From the NCBI GenBank assembly GCA_963855995.1, contig OY979728.1, positions 5,443,330 to 5,507,329 on the forward strand: DNA of 64,000 bases, in the 5' to 3' direction. Of the stretch, positions 48,101 through 57,900 are shown piece by piece (within the stretch, counting starts at the first letter, position 1; the number at the start of each line of letters is the position of its first letter). This stretch comes from Muricea muricata. Taxonomy: Eukaryota > Cnidaria > Anthozoa > Malacalcyonacea > Plexauridae. Under the pieces are notes generated by a model. The model worked only from the letters and a program-made list of their open reading frames with translations, ran no database searches and was not told where the DNA came from. The translations under genes and the position numbers were made by a program.

Positions 48101-51100
48101 ACAGAAGAGCCACTTGAGTCGAAACCTTTGAAGTTTGTGTTCCCACGCATGTCCTATTACGCACGTCCTATTACGCATGTTCATTATGCAGGTTCTGGCC
48201 AGTCAATTGCCCTGAAATGGCTGTTGCGACATTATACTGGCCAGTCAATTGCATAAAAATAGGGGGACATTTTCCACTGCTGAATGAATGGCCTTGCTGT
48301 TTATTCCCTTTACTATTTGTTAGCGCACCCAACAAAAACACTAACCACTAACATCGTTTTTAGTTGAGTACACAAAGCCAAGATAAAAAAAATCGTGGAG
48401 ATAAATTTTTTTAGAACTGTAAAAACTGACAAATTATGGGCAGTCCAACCTGTTTGGAACCAAGTCAAGAACTATCCTCTTCTCTTTAAAAAAGAATGAT
48501 ATACTTCTTTCAATATTTTCTCCCTGAAAGGTCAAGATTTTTAATCAAAATTTACAATGCATGCATTGTTCATTTAGTTAAATGACTAATTATTATGAAC
48601 CATATAATTTAAACGGTTCTTAACAGCTTAGATATAGTTCAGATTGCACTGAGATTAATTGGCCAAAAAATAATAGAAAATTGGAATGGGTTTAACATTT
48701 GAGCAAGACTGCCATTAGGATTAGGGGATTTGTGCATTTCGACAACGCGATAAGATCTACTCAAAATGTGGACTGGGAAATGGGAACCCCCCCCTCGCTT
48801 CTTTAGAACTAACAAGAAACGTTGCCATAAAAAATCAAACAAGGATTTTTGTTCTAGTTTGATATTTTTTGCATATTTCTATAAATATTTTTTGTAATAT
48901 TTATGATATTTTCTGTATTTCTATTTCTTTAAAAGTTTGAGCATATTAAAGAAGAATTTTGTAATATACCGATATATTGTACAAAATTCCGGCAAATTCC
49001 GCGATTTTCCGGCATTCCAGCTTTTGTTAACGCCCCAAATAGACTTTACTATTGAAAGTTATTTACCTCATCATAAAAATCAGGGAATTCATTCGCAACA
49101 GGTGCTACATCATCAGGATAGATAACTTCATATTTCTTCAATTTATTCAACAGATCCTTATCGTTCATATTTAGTTCATCGTAGAGAACATTAGGAATTC
49201 GTTTCATTCGCAGATTATCTGAGAATATCGATGAAAATAAATTTCTCATAAAAAATCTGTTGAGTTTGCCACAAAAATTACCGGGTACATTGGTACAGAT
49301 TTCGACTGTGCGAACTTCCTGAGAAGTGTACGTTGTCAATTTGCATCGTTACATTGACATGGGACAAATTTTGTAAAACCTCTAAGCGTACTCCTTGCTG
49401 TGGAATTATTCTTCTATCTTGATTTTTATTTATCACAGTGCACGCCATGATGTTTGTTCAATGAAGACTAGTCATTGTCCGGCTAAGGTTTACCGCTTTG
49501 ACGTAGATTTTATAAAGTGCAAACAGAATGTTCTACCGCTGAGCGGGGTATAGCGTTCATGTGGTACAATCACCTGTCAACAAACGAGATCGCGGTACCC
49601 GGGAAAACATTTCGTCGCATATGAAAGCCAGAAAACTTTTTGAAATGTGTTCTCGGTAACCGAAGTAATGCCCACATGAACAGGCCCTATTGTCTGCAGG
49701 GAGGCACAGGTACAAAAATACATGTTAAATTACCATATCCAGGGGCATTTCATTTTATGTTTATATTGTACCCTTTAGGTGTAATAAATATATTCCTGCG
49801 TGTTGAACGCGATAAAATTTCTTGTGGGCTCATGCCAACACGTTTTCTCTTAAAATTTTCTATAAAACTATATTATTGTCAAAAAGGCGAAGTTTTAGAT
49901 TTATTTCTAGGAAAAACCACTTACGTTATCAAAAAAGTAATAAAAAACTACATATAACACACCGTTATAGTTAATTTTATTTTTCACATTTTTGTTGAGT
50001 TATGAGCGTTTGAAAACTTATTTTCAGACCAGTGCCCAGGATATTAGCGAAAAAAAATGGCTTGAAAAACCATGGTAACCGTAATAACTTCTTACATATT
50101 GTTTTTTATAGCCTTTCTGATGATACAAGTTACTTATCAAATGAACGAACTTGAAAGTATGCTATTTTTGACCAAATAATAGTTTTATAATAAAACTGAA
50201 GAAAAACGTGTTGATCGAAGCCCACAAGATAAATTGGGTCAAACAACACTTAGAATTGTTATATTAGGCATCAAACGGACAAATTTTTAAGAGAAAAATG
50301 GATTGGCCTCTTGAGAAGGTAGGTAAAATTACCTCTGCCTGCCTGACTACTAAATAAATTATCAATTGATGCAATATTAATTTTCTTTACAACCAGAGGC
50401 TGGCAGCTATAAGATTTAAAATTTAATTTTATGTCATACCTGGCATATTAGCGGCTTTGCTATTCGCTACGAGGTGCGTTCAAAGTCGAATCTGAAAGGT
50501 GTTTTCGCTGCTGTCCGCATAATCAAAATAGCGATACATACAATTTTAGTATTTTTTCGCTATCAGGAACCTAGTCAGGACCAAATTTACTTCTATTCGC
50601 AATTTATTTATATGGCATGACATAAAAACAACTTGCATGCAGGTTCACTGAAGCCGGGTTGGACGCATCAAGTGCGACTGGAAGTTTCCAGACCTTGCAT
50701 CCCTCGCAAGTTTCAGGTGCCCAGCTTCGACGTTACGACGTACCCATGACCCGTCCTTCCGTGTTTGTTATACAACCTTTTATTGAATTGAACTAGTTTA
50801 AAATCTAGGATTGACTGTAGACTAAACATTTTAGTGCCACATGCATGAAACTAACTGTTTATTGGATTGAAAGACTAACTCTTTATTGAATTCAAAGACT
50901 CTCTGTGTTAGGAGTGATTATGAAAGAAAAAAAAAATCAGCTTGAAATTCATGAAGACAGCATTGCAGGAAACTTCAAGTTTTCAATTTCTATCCTGCCT
51001 AAATTATGGTGGCATTCACGGCTTTGATTTTTACTTAAATGAAAACACATCTAATTGTATGGCATGTTTTATTCTTAGTCTCATATTAATATAATGTTAG

Positions 51101-52516
51101 TCTTTATCAGGCTAGGGTAGGTGCAATATATTATTATATATATAATAATATACAAGGAAATGTTTCTGGGCTGTGATTGGTTGATTCGAGTGCAGTTAAT
51201 CCCAAACATCACCCAGAACAGTGCAAAAATCTGTAACACAGTGCAAAAATCTGTAACAACAGTGCAAAAATCTGTAACAACAGTGCAAAAATCTGTAACA
51301 ACAGTGCAAAAATCGGTAATAAGCTCTTTGAGCGATGGGATCTACTCGCTGAAAAACCAAAAATATGGCGGCCGAATTTTCACGTTTGCTTAAAGATTTC
51401 GTCGAAATTTCAACACAACTTGGGATTCTTCTCTGACAATTATGATCACAAAACAAACTCTAAAGTATGCTGGAACTTTGTACATAAAACTTTTAGCCAT
51501 GGCTTTTGTAAACATGAATTTTTTAAGCGAAGAAATTCGAGAATGAGTGCACTTGCATAATGCGAAGTTGTAAGTACAAAATGCTTGTTTGGACATTTCC
51601 TTTTTATATTATTAATAAGTAATAGTATAATTTCTCGTGCAATTACGGAAAACAAGCACTCGTGAGTTTTTAAAAACCGCAAATAGCACTCGTCCTTCGG
51701 ACTCGTGCTATTTTGCAGTTTTTAAAAACTCACTCGTGCTTGTTTATCCGTAATTGCACTCGAAATTATACTATTACCTATTCATATATTGTTCCTAGTT
51801 AATCCAATAAGTATGATCGTAAATACATGTTGCATGGCAATGTATTTTTTATGTGTCGTATTTCAGTCTCATTGTGACAATGATATGCATGATAATAATC
51901 TGCGGACTGATCCCCTGGCATCGATGTAGTACGTGAGCAAGTATATTAATCTACCTCTCAAATATCATGACAAAGCATTTACATACAAAGACGTTTTTAT
52001 GGTGGAAACCCACCCATTCAGTATAACAAAGTTTTAGCCTAAGTTCAAGTTCCTATTTATGGCATGCCGCAGCGTTTATCCCACACATTAATTGGATCAC
52101 AAAGAGAAATGTAGAAATAAAAACGGCAGGTACTGCCCAATTAAATTATCATTTTCATCAACTGTTCTTATTTATGCTGTCAAATTTATATATGTATTTA
52201 TACAGTGCCGAGTAAGCGTGATCGCTTTTTATGGCCGAGTCTTAAATGGTTAAAACTTACATTCACTATGGCCCTGTCAAGCATGAGCTTTATTTTATAT
52301 TAAGGTTGAAATCGACAATAGTCAAGTAGGCAATTGACTATTGTAAAAGCTTAACTGAATTTTCTGTCATCATATCGTTGGAAAACGTAAAAGGAAAAAA
52401 AACTTACAAATTAAACAAGCAGTTTATCGATTTACGTCAATGATTCTTACCTTGTTGAAATGATGTGAAAACCAGAGAAAGTATAGTCAGAATCTATATA
52501 TAACGTAATTAACCCA

Positions 52517-52608
<92 letters not shown>

Positions 52609-53589
52609 GGTGTATCAAAAAAAACGGAGTCCATGTTTTGTGTCTAATTATTTCTAAATTACTGAAGCTTATAAAACAATTTTGAACTTGTTTTAAACCA
52701 CGTTCTTTTCTCTTTCGAACAAGCCGTAATTCGTATTATTACTCCGCGTAACGTATGTGCTATGACAAATTTAGTAAAAGCTATCGATTTGAGATGCCCT
52801 CCAATTATGCAAATTCACTATGTCTTTCATGGTCGCCAGTTAAATTTTTAATTTTTTCGCTTATTACATAAATGGTATTTCTGTTAAACTTAATAAAACT
52901 TGTTATAAAGCTTTACAGAAGATAACGGACCGTTTACATCAACAAAAACCTTAGATTTATGCCAAAATAATGATCGAAATTAGCGTTTTGTTTATCCGCG
53001 CGTGCACAATGTTGTCGAAATTGCATAATGTTGATATTCATGAAGTCGATACAAGCTTGAACTATCCGTTCGTAGTGCACGTTAACGGTCCGTTATCTTC
53101 TGTAAAGCTTTATAACAAGTTTTATTAAGTTTAACAGAAATACCACTTATGTAATAAGCGAAAAAATTAAAAATTTAACTGGCGACCATGAAAGACAGTG
53201 AATTTGCATAATTGGAGGGCATCTCAAATCGATAGCTTTTACTAAATTTGTCATAGCACGTACGTTACGCGGAGTAAAAATACGAATTACGGCTTGTTCG
53301 AAAGAGAAAAGAACGTGGTTTAAAACAAGTCCAAAATTGTTCTATAAGCTTCAGTAATTTAGAAATAATTAGACACAAAACATGGACTCCGTTTTTTTTT
53401 ATACACCCTGTATATACAAAAAAATAGACCATATAATGAAGATAAAGTAATCGGCGAATCTAAGCTGTATGACATAGTCTGTAATGAAAACAAGCATGAG
53501 AAGTCATGTTCAGTTCGAGGTACTGTTGCCAAACAGTACGACAATCGCATTAAGTGCCTTACCTGAAAGTTTGGGACGATGAAAATCAT
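35203..53589 (-). CDS. ADAM metalloprotease-disintegrin with mucin-like stalk
   Basis: Twenty-six coding exons on the minus strand, all phases consistent, total 984 residues: 53589-53563, 52493-52451, 49218-49067, 48523-48450, 47745-47679, 47401-47319, 46770-46707, 45012-44955, 44825-44752, 43428-43363, 42783-42712, 41763-41585, 40980-40896, 40769-40688, 40156-40105, 39683-39584, 39385-39314, 39028-38930, 38795-38715, 38122-38072, 37917-37854, 37333-37237, 36649-36508, 36436-36377, 36286-36203, 36129-35203. Domains: signal peptide ~1-23, prodomain ~24-217, reprolysin protease ~218-420, disintegrin ~427-530, Cys-rich ~530-650, EGF-like ~650-695, Thr/Pro-rich stalk ~715-965, hydrophobic C-terminus. 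Such enzymes are zinc proteases that shed or trim membrane and matrix proteins at the cell surface. All zinc ligands are present, so it should be active. The family member cannot be named from sequence alone. Confidence 0.95.
36203..37917 (-). CDS. ADAM exons 21-25: cysteine-rich and EGF start
   Basis: GYCYSGECRTYDKQCDELWT, AEDICYELGNIRGD, NVQCGKLYC, TVLDGTKCGNNMVC and CANNCYGNG follow the canonical order. The donor of exon 23 (TAT|GTGACC) is weak; it was chosen because it alone keeps the frame into exon 24. The hypervariable segment between GKLYC and LPELG is unlike any member I know, which is normal for the family. Confidence 0.88.
38072..39385 (-). CDS. ADAM exons 17-20: disintegrin domain
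   Basis: VCGNGFLEDGEQCDCG opens the domain. It continues with NHTSCMFYEGAQCSDGVCC, then the integrin-contact loop CREAVNTCDVPEFC (residues 491-504) and CPSDLVTANG. The loop has no RGD and carries NTCD at its tip, like most ADAMs with an xCD motif. Cysteine spacing is normal. Confidence 0.93.
39584..43428 (-). CDS. ADAM exons 10-16: metalloprotease domain
   Basis: After the furin site come NKYVELILVNDDSQ, GGDVVKTRNRAINIANVID, RIALVMVETWTSGDRI, GVGLAYLRTICDPDSSVG and the zinc site HELGHNFGLRHD (residues 363-374: three His ligands and catalytic Glu364). A Met-turn follows as CVMNAV (Met388). The last part is EFSQCSIKDLQDLLKD. All catalytic features are intact, unlike the many inactive ADAMs. 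Structural cysteines C339, C377 and C381 are in family positions. Confidence 0.95.
39885..40027. repeat. Small MITE in an ADAM intron
   Basis: The ends TAATAGCAATAGAGTTGA and TCAACTCTATTGTTATAA are inverted, with CCCTAGCGTAGCGAGGG inside. It lies between the exon at 39683-39584 and the exon at 40156-40105. A further hairpin, CAGCGGGCTAAAATAC / ATTTTAGCCCGCTG, lies at 39762-39795. Confidence 0.6.
41955..42412 (-). mobile_element. LINE 3' end in an ADAM intron
   Basis: The minus strand reads, with one shift, LLIIYNALKGLAPSY and then, in another frame, GQRSFSYAAPKLWNELPDTV and RFLKLNLKTYLF. This is the post-RT tail pattern (LAPSY ... R-x-FS-x-AAPKLWN-x-LP) of APE-type LINEs. 3' UTR-like DNA ending in a TTATTATT tract (41960-41975) follows. 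The 5' part, including the whole RT core, is missing. Confidence 0.75.
42940..43094. mobile_element. MITE, family A copy 4
   Basis: GCAGTAGTGGCGTGGCCAGA on the left and CAGGCTGGCTGCGCTAGTGG on the right are inverted, with TTTAGTCCCGCTA and TAGCGGGACTAAA inside. It is the cleanest copy of the family in the window. No coding. It lies in the ADAM intron before the exon at 42783. Confidence 0.8.
44752..49218 (-). CDS. ADAM exons 3-9: prodomain
   Basis: Exon 3 gives LLNKLKKYEVIYPDDV, the classic propeptide start. Exon 4 (FFFKEKRIVLDLVPN), exon 5 (LVSPRYKERYYLPNGE), exon 6 (HDCFFHGHVRNEENSN and TTCDGF), exon 7 (GYFRVNDETFFIQPL), exon 8 (AYNPTDFTSVKFQC) and exon 9 (ending FPSQEQHR) follow the family order. 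Cys189 in FQCP is a candidate cysteine-switch residue that keeps the zymogen inactive. Exon 9 ends in Arg214 and exon 10 begins SRR, forming an RSRR furin site across the junction. Confidence 0.88.
45079..46657. mobile_element. Foldback element with ~520-bp arms
   Basis: 45079-45596 and 46130-46657 are inverted copies at roughly 88% identity by eye; both ends read AGTGCGAACCATGG inward. The ~530-bp centre is unrelated and non-coding. The 96-codon frame at 45460-45750 spans arm and centre and is not a gene. The element sits in the ADAM intron between the exons at 46707 and 45012. Confidence 0.85.
51213..51322. repeat. 21-bp tandem repeat, ~5 copies
   Basis: The unit ACAGTGCAAAAATCTGTAACA is repeated almost perfectly, with the last copy diverged (CGGTAATAAG). 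It lies in an ADAM intron. The reading frames through it on both strands are artefacts of a period divisible by three. Confidence 0.9.
51617..51783. repeat. Hairpin MITE
   Basis: Arms of ~78 bp (AAGTAATAGTATAATTTC ... TTTTTAAAAAC) face each other around CTCGTCCTTCGGACTCG. Very few mismatches. It resembles in size and loop the hairpin at 22613-22760, though the arm sequence differs. Confidence 0.8.
52451..53589 (-). CDS. ADAM exons 1-2: signal peptide
   Basis: Exon 1 (53589-53563) is nine codons, MIFIVPNFQ, with donor CAG|GTAAGG. Exon 2 (52493-52451) adds ILTILSLVFTSFQQ, with acceptor TATATAG| and donor CAAG|GTAAGA. Joined, they form a standard signal peptide, and the one leftover base fits exon 3 exactly, which supports this pairing. 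The first exon is unusually small. The intron contains an 805-bp foldback element and an (AT)n tract. Confidence 0.75.
52510..52605. repeat. (AT)n microsatellite
   Basis: A nearly uninterrupted AT dinucleotide run that directly abuts the left end of the 805-bp foldback element and probably served as its target. Confidence 0.95.
52606..53410. mobile_element. 805-bp foldback element
   Basis: Arms at 52606-52933 and 53084-53410 (~328 bp each) are near-perfect inverted copies beginning CAGGGTGTATCAAAAAAAAC. The 150-bp loop is unrelated. Flanks TATATA on both sides fit a target duplication, but the (AT)n context makes it ambiguous. Non-coding. It occupies most of ADAM intron 1 and could form a long double-stranded RNA in the pre-mRNA. 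Confidence 0.92.
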
Positions 53590-53691
53590 TTTAGCGCTGG
53601 CCGGTTCCTCTTCGTGCTTATGTTATGAGTGATTGAATAACAGACTGTTCCATACACATTTTTTACGTGGGATTGTATATGTTGTGATCAG

Positions 53692-53946
53692 TCATCCGTA
53701 GATTCTATTCAATATTATCATTGCAGTAGAAATTATGCCGATCAAAATATTGTCAACAAGAAGAGCAATTATATGTGTTGCTAGGAGAGCTCGCAGGGGT
53801 GCCAGCAAAACTGACTGCAATTTACGATATGATGTAAAAATAAACTTAATCAATTGCACACTTACAACTGATAAAACGTTTTCGAAAGAGCACATACAAA
53901 CTGTTTGAAAAAGTGTTGAAAAAATGTACACGTTTAAGAAATGCAC
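53692..53946 (-). other. Signal-peptide-like frame, doubtful
   Basis: It opens MHFLNVYIFSTLFQTVCMC, with a good donor GTT|GTAAGT about 80 bases in. It could be an alternative first exon for the ADAM gene, but its phase does not join exon 3 directly and the exon 1-2 pair already fits. Kept only as an alternative. Confidence 0.15.
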
Positions 53947-54589
53947 ATGCAGTTAGGTCTTGGGTATAGAAACACCTGCAATGCAGGTGGTGTTGTAAAA
54001 GCCCAAGCTTCATTTACATGATGTATGAAATTTTAATGTTAACGCACATGCATGTTCTAGCGTTCGTAAAGTGAAGTTTCATGTTTTGTGAACAAGTATT
54101 TTGACGTTAAAAGACTTTTTAGTCTTGCTACTTTTTTCGTTTTGTTCACTGTATGTTTTAGAAATACTTTAATTGGTATTTACGGAAACCAATAATCTCT
54201 AAAGACAATTGAATCTGAATAAAATTATCAACGGCTTAACAAATGCTTTACCTATATGATGTACAGAAACTGAACAAAATTACCTGACTGAACCACTTTG
54301 TAGGACTATAGAGAAACTTTAATTGGTGGTAGATGTTTGCAAACTTAACAAATAATTTGTCGTTTTGTCAGAGGCTTTTGACGTTTAAAGATAGCAATTT
54401 TATACGACTATAGACATGCTAAATGGCTGGTGCCAAACTAGCACGTCTATCAAGTGGGACAACTATTACAAAGCAAAAGAAAGTGCGTGCGTCGACGAAT
54501 TGAAGTATTTTAATGTTTTATACAGAAAATAAATTGTTACTAAATGATTGTTCAGGGAGTTGATCATACCAGGCTTAAACAGCTCTACC

Positions 54590-54945
54590 CATGCAGTGAA
54601 CTCTCTCTCTATATATTTATACCGGCCGAATGATAACTTGGCCGCCGTCTTTGAAGCCAAATTGAAGGCGTCATTGATAACCTTGCAGGAGTCAAAAAAG
54701 TCACCCATTTTCAAACGCTGTTTTGAACCCCAGAATATTATATTACCCCTGTTTTAAGTCAAGACTGATATTTGACTTAAAACATGGGTGAAAAGGCGCT
54801 ATTCTAGGGCTAAAAATGAAAACGACTGACTGTTGCGGCTCCTGGTTATCAGTGCTGGCCTCCAACTTGGCTACTAAAGATGGCGGCCAAGTTATAGTTG
54901 CTGGTATAATTATTATAGAGTTCACTGGCTCTGCCCTTAAAAAAA
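54590..54945. mobile_element. Diverged foldback MITE
   Basis: GGCGGCCAAGTTATAGTTGC ... GAGTTCACTG on the right (54889 onward) matches the complement of 54585-54660 (CAGTGAACTC ... GATAACTTGGCCGCC). The arms have drifted by indels. The two 70-80-codon frames here follow the repeat and are not genes. Confidence 0.65.
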
Positions 54946-54949
54946 ATTA

Positions 54950-57900
54950 AAGAGGCAAACGTTGCATAATATTTTACGTTACAAAATACACCCTGATGTA
55001 TATATTCATAGCTATTTAATTTTGGACCTCTGATTCGGTACATAACAGGAAGAATTTTATAAATCAGAATCACCCACCACCGTTCGGTCGGCGGCTTAGT
55101 ATGAAAACATGCAAAAATATGAAAAGCGGCCTTGGTTTGCCCGTTCGGACTTTAAGCTTCTTGAATAACTCCAAAAGTAAAGGCTTTCGCTGATTCATGA
55201 TCACTAATTTAATTTTGTCTGCGACCGACTATAAGCATTAGGGGGGGGGTTCTATGTTTTTGTTCACATTTACTAGTAATGCCCGGGGGGAGTCCGTTAG
55301 AAAATTTTTAAAATTTTCACTCCCGGGATGCTATGCCGGGAGTGCGGAGGACAGAACGAGCGCTGAAGGCGCGATATTCCTGCAAGGGCAAGCTTCCGTA
55401 AGAAATTGTTTATTTCCAGGGTTTGTAAAACGCTATTTTCAGTATTTTCAGACTGGATTATTGACAATCTAAAAGTCACGCATTGGGGATTTTTGGGCCT
55501 ATTCGAGTTTCAAACAAAAATCGTATCCCCACAATTTTCACTTCAGATTTAGAAAAATCTCAAAATCGATTGTCAAAACAACTGAGAAACTCGTCTCTCC
55601 GCTCCCCTTCCCAGTCCTCCCCTGGCGACGCCACTGCAATGCGCTTGAGCCGCGCATTTATTACAAAATGTTGGTGTGATCGAAGAGCACAAATTTATTC
55701 TTTCCCCACAAATCAGAGATGCCTATCAGGTAGCTTCCGGGGAGGGGCAAGAACGACTCAACAATTACGATGTAAAAATGTCGTGGGCAACTTCATAGAT
55801 GAATATTTAAGCCATTTTTACCTCTTCATTTACATCAATATGGCTATACATCAATTATGGCTAAATTCAGACTCCTTGACTATCATAAGCACAGGCGTAC
55901 GGGCGCACTTTTGTTTGGGAGGGGGGGGGGCAATGTACATTTGCCCAAATTTTTAATATAAAACTCAAAAATGCCCGATTTTTTTAAGCAAATTATTTTT
56001 GAAAATTAATTTATTAAGAAAATTATTAATCACTAGTCACTACATTCTACAGTATAGTAAGCGTACGTTATATCCGGCTTATGAATTTTGTATATTTATA
56101 TATATGCCTTCATTTATCCCGCCCGTGACGTTTGCCAAAAGTGCCAATTAGTTTAGCCATGTATATTAAAGTCGTCAGGGACGTTTTTTAACGCCGATCG
56201 TCCCACTCCATGAGGAGTGTATTTAAAAGTCGAGGGTCGAGAGTAAAAGTCGAGAGTTGAAAGTAAAAAGTTGAGAGTCGAGAGTAAAATTAAAGTCGAG
56301 GGCAAAAAGGTGAGAGTAATGTCGCGAGACGGCAAATATGTCATCAGAAACAACGAAAACAAAAATAGTGTTTCTAAACAGCGTCATTTTTGGCGAATCG
56401 AAATTTTTGTAAATAGTTTGAAGAACGAAGAATATGTTACAAAACGGAAAACTTGAGAAAAACTTTGAAACAAAAACAACATTTAGAAAAATACAAAACG
56501 ACATATCAATAAGTCGTTCGAGCCCTTGATGTGGGATTTAATTCTATAATGTCAGTTTTATTGTTTTAAGAGTTGTTTTTGTTTCAAAGTTTTTCATGTT
56601 TTGTAATGTATTCCTCGTTCTTTAAGAAACACAGACAAAAACCAACAAAGGTAACCATTTCGATCGCTCTTTGCAACTATCAATCTTCGTAACTGTTTTC
56701 ATATATATATATATGTATTTTAAAACGCTAAAACACACCTGTTGAGATTGTTTTTCATCCTCTGACTCTGTTTTTGAGTTTTATCTTTTTCGGCTTTTGC
56801 AGCAATCTTGAAAACTTGTATTTAATAACTCCAATTTCTTTGTATTATCTGCTCAGGACTAATCCTTTCTCGTAAAAAACTCATAAAATTCGTTTCCTTT
56901 GTTTAAAAGTTTTCATGAACCATTTTTCCATGTAAAGTCACGAATTTTTATCTTTCTGTAAACTTTGCTTGACAAAAAAACAATCGCACTCCTCGCAACC
57001 GCGCGAAATTCTCTGCGTAAGAGTCTGGGACTAGCCAAAATCATTGGCCAAAATGCCCTTATAAATCCGCCATTTTGTGGAGACAAAATTTTTACTGAGA
57101 AAAGATAGGAGTACGCATTCTATATCTATTATTTCTATGCCCATAGCCACCCGCCAAAAACAACAAATTATATAAAGCGGTCCACAAGCATTGTACAATA
57201 CAAATATTTCGAAACACTAGAGCGCTACTTCAACACCTCTAACTTACGGATATGAAGCCAGTTTTCATATAATTTCAAATGCTTGTGGACAGACTTAACA
57301 TCAACCTCTCAGCACTACCGAGTCGTGTAAAAATTCGTAAAATACTCGACGACTTACGCAGTGTTTATATCACACACTTCTTCGTGCAACAGAGATCGGG
57401 CTCCTCGGACTTTATGATGTCCTCACCCAACTGATTCTGGTTAAATCTAGGCAATAAACACATTACAAGCTTCACGCTTCAAAAAGCTTGTTTTCTGTTT
57501 TCCTTACCGCCATTTTGTCTCCAGTGCCAGAAAACGAAACTAGTTACCAGGAATATACCGCGCGGTCAGCTCGAAATTCCACCAAAAAGCTTTTAAAACA
57601 GCATAAGCTCCTCATCCGAATTTACTATATCAGTAAATTGCTAAAAGCCTCTAAATTTACTCATATGATAAATTTACGACAACCCTAATCCTAACCCTTA
57701 ACCTAATCCTGTATGCACTCCTCCATAAGTTGAGGATCTCACCCAATGGCAAAAAGTTGACAAACCTACAGCAATATGGCACTACACGGGAATTTCAAAC
57801 GCTTTTTCAAGTCTGACCCTGAAACAAACCAGAAATTGTTTTGAATTTTTTTATTTTTACTAATCTTGTAATGTTCGTTTTTGAATTCTTTTTCCCGAAT

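Noticed and set aside
51196-51456. Repeated CYRFLH peptide on the minus strand; array-like look
   Set aside because: It is a product of a 21-bp tandem repeat. Direct repeats without spacers do not form a CRISPR array.
54466-54714. Minus-strand frame starting MGDFFDSCKVINDAF as a gene
   Set aside because: It follows one arm of a diverged foldback repeat and has no domain or splice support.
57681-57712. CCTAATCCTAACCCTTAACCTAATCC resembling telomeric repeat
   Set aside because: Only a few irregular units; too short and degenerate to call an interstitial telomere.
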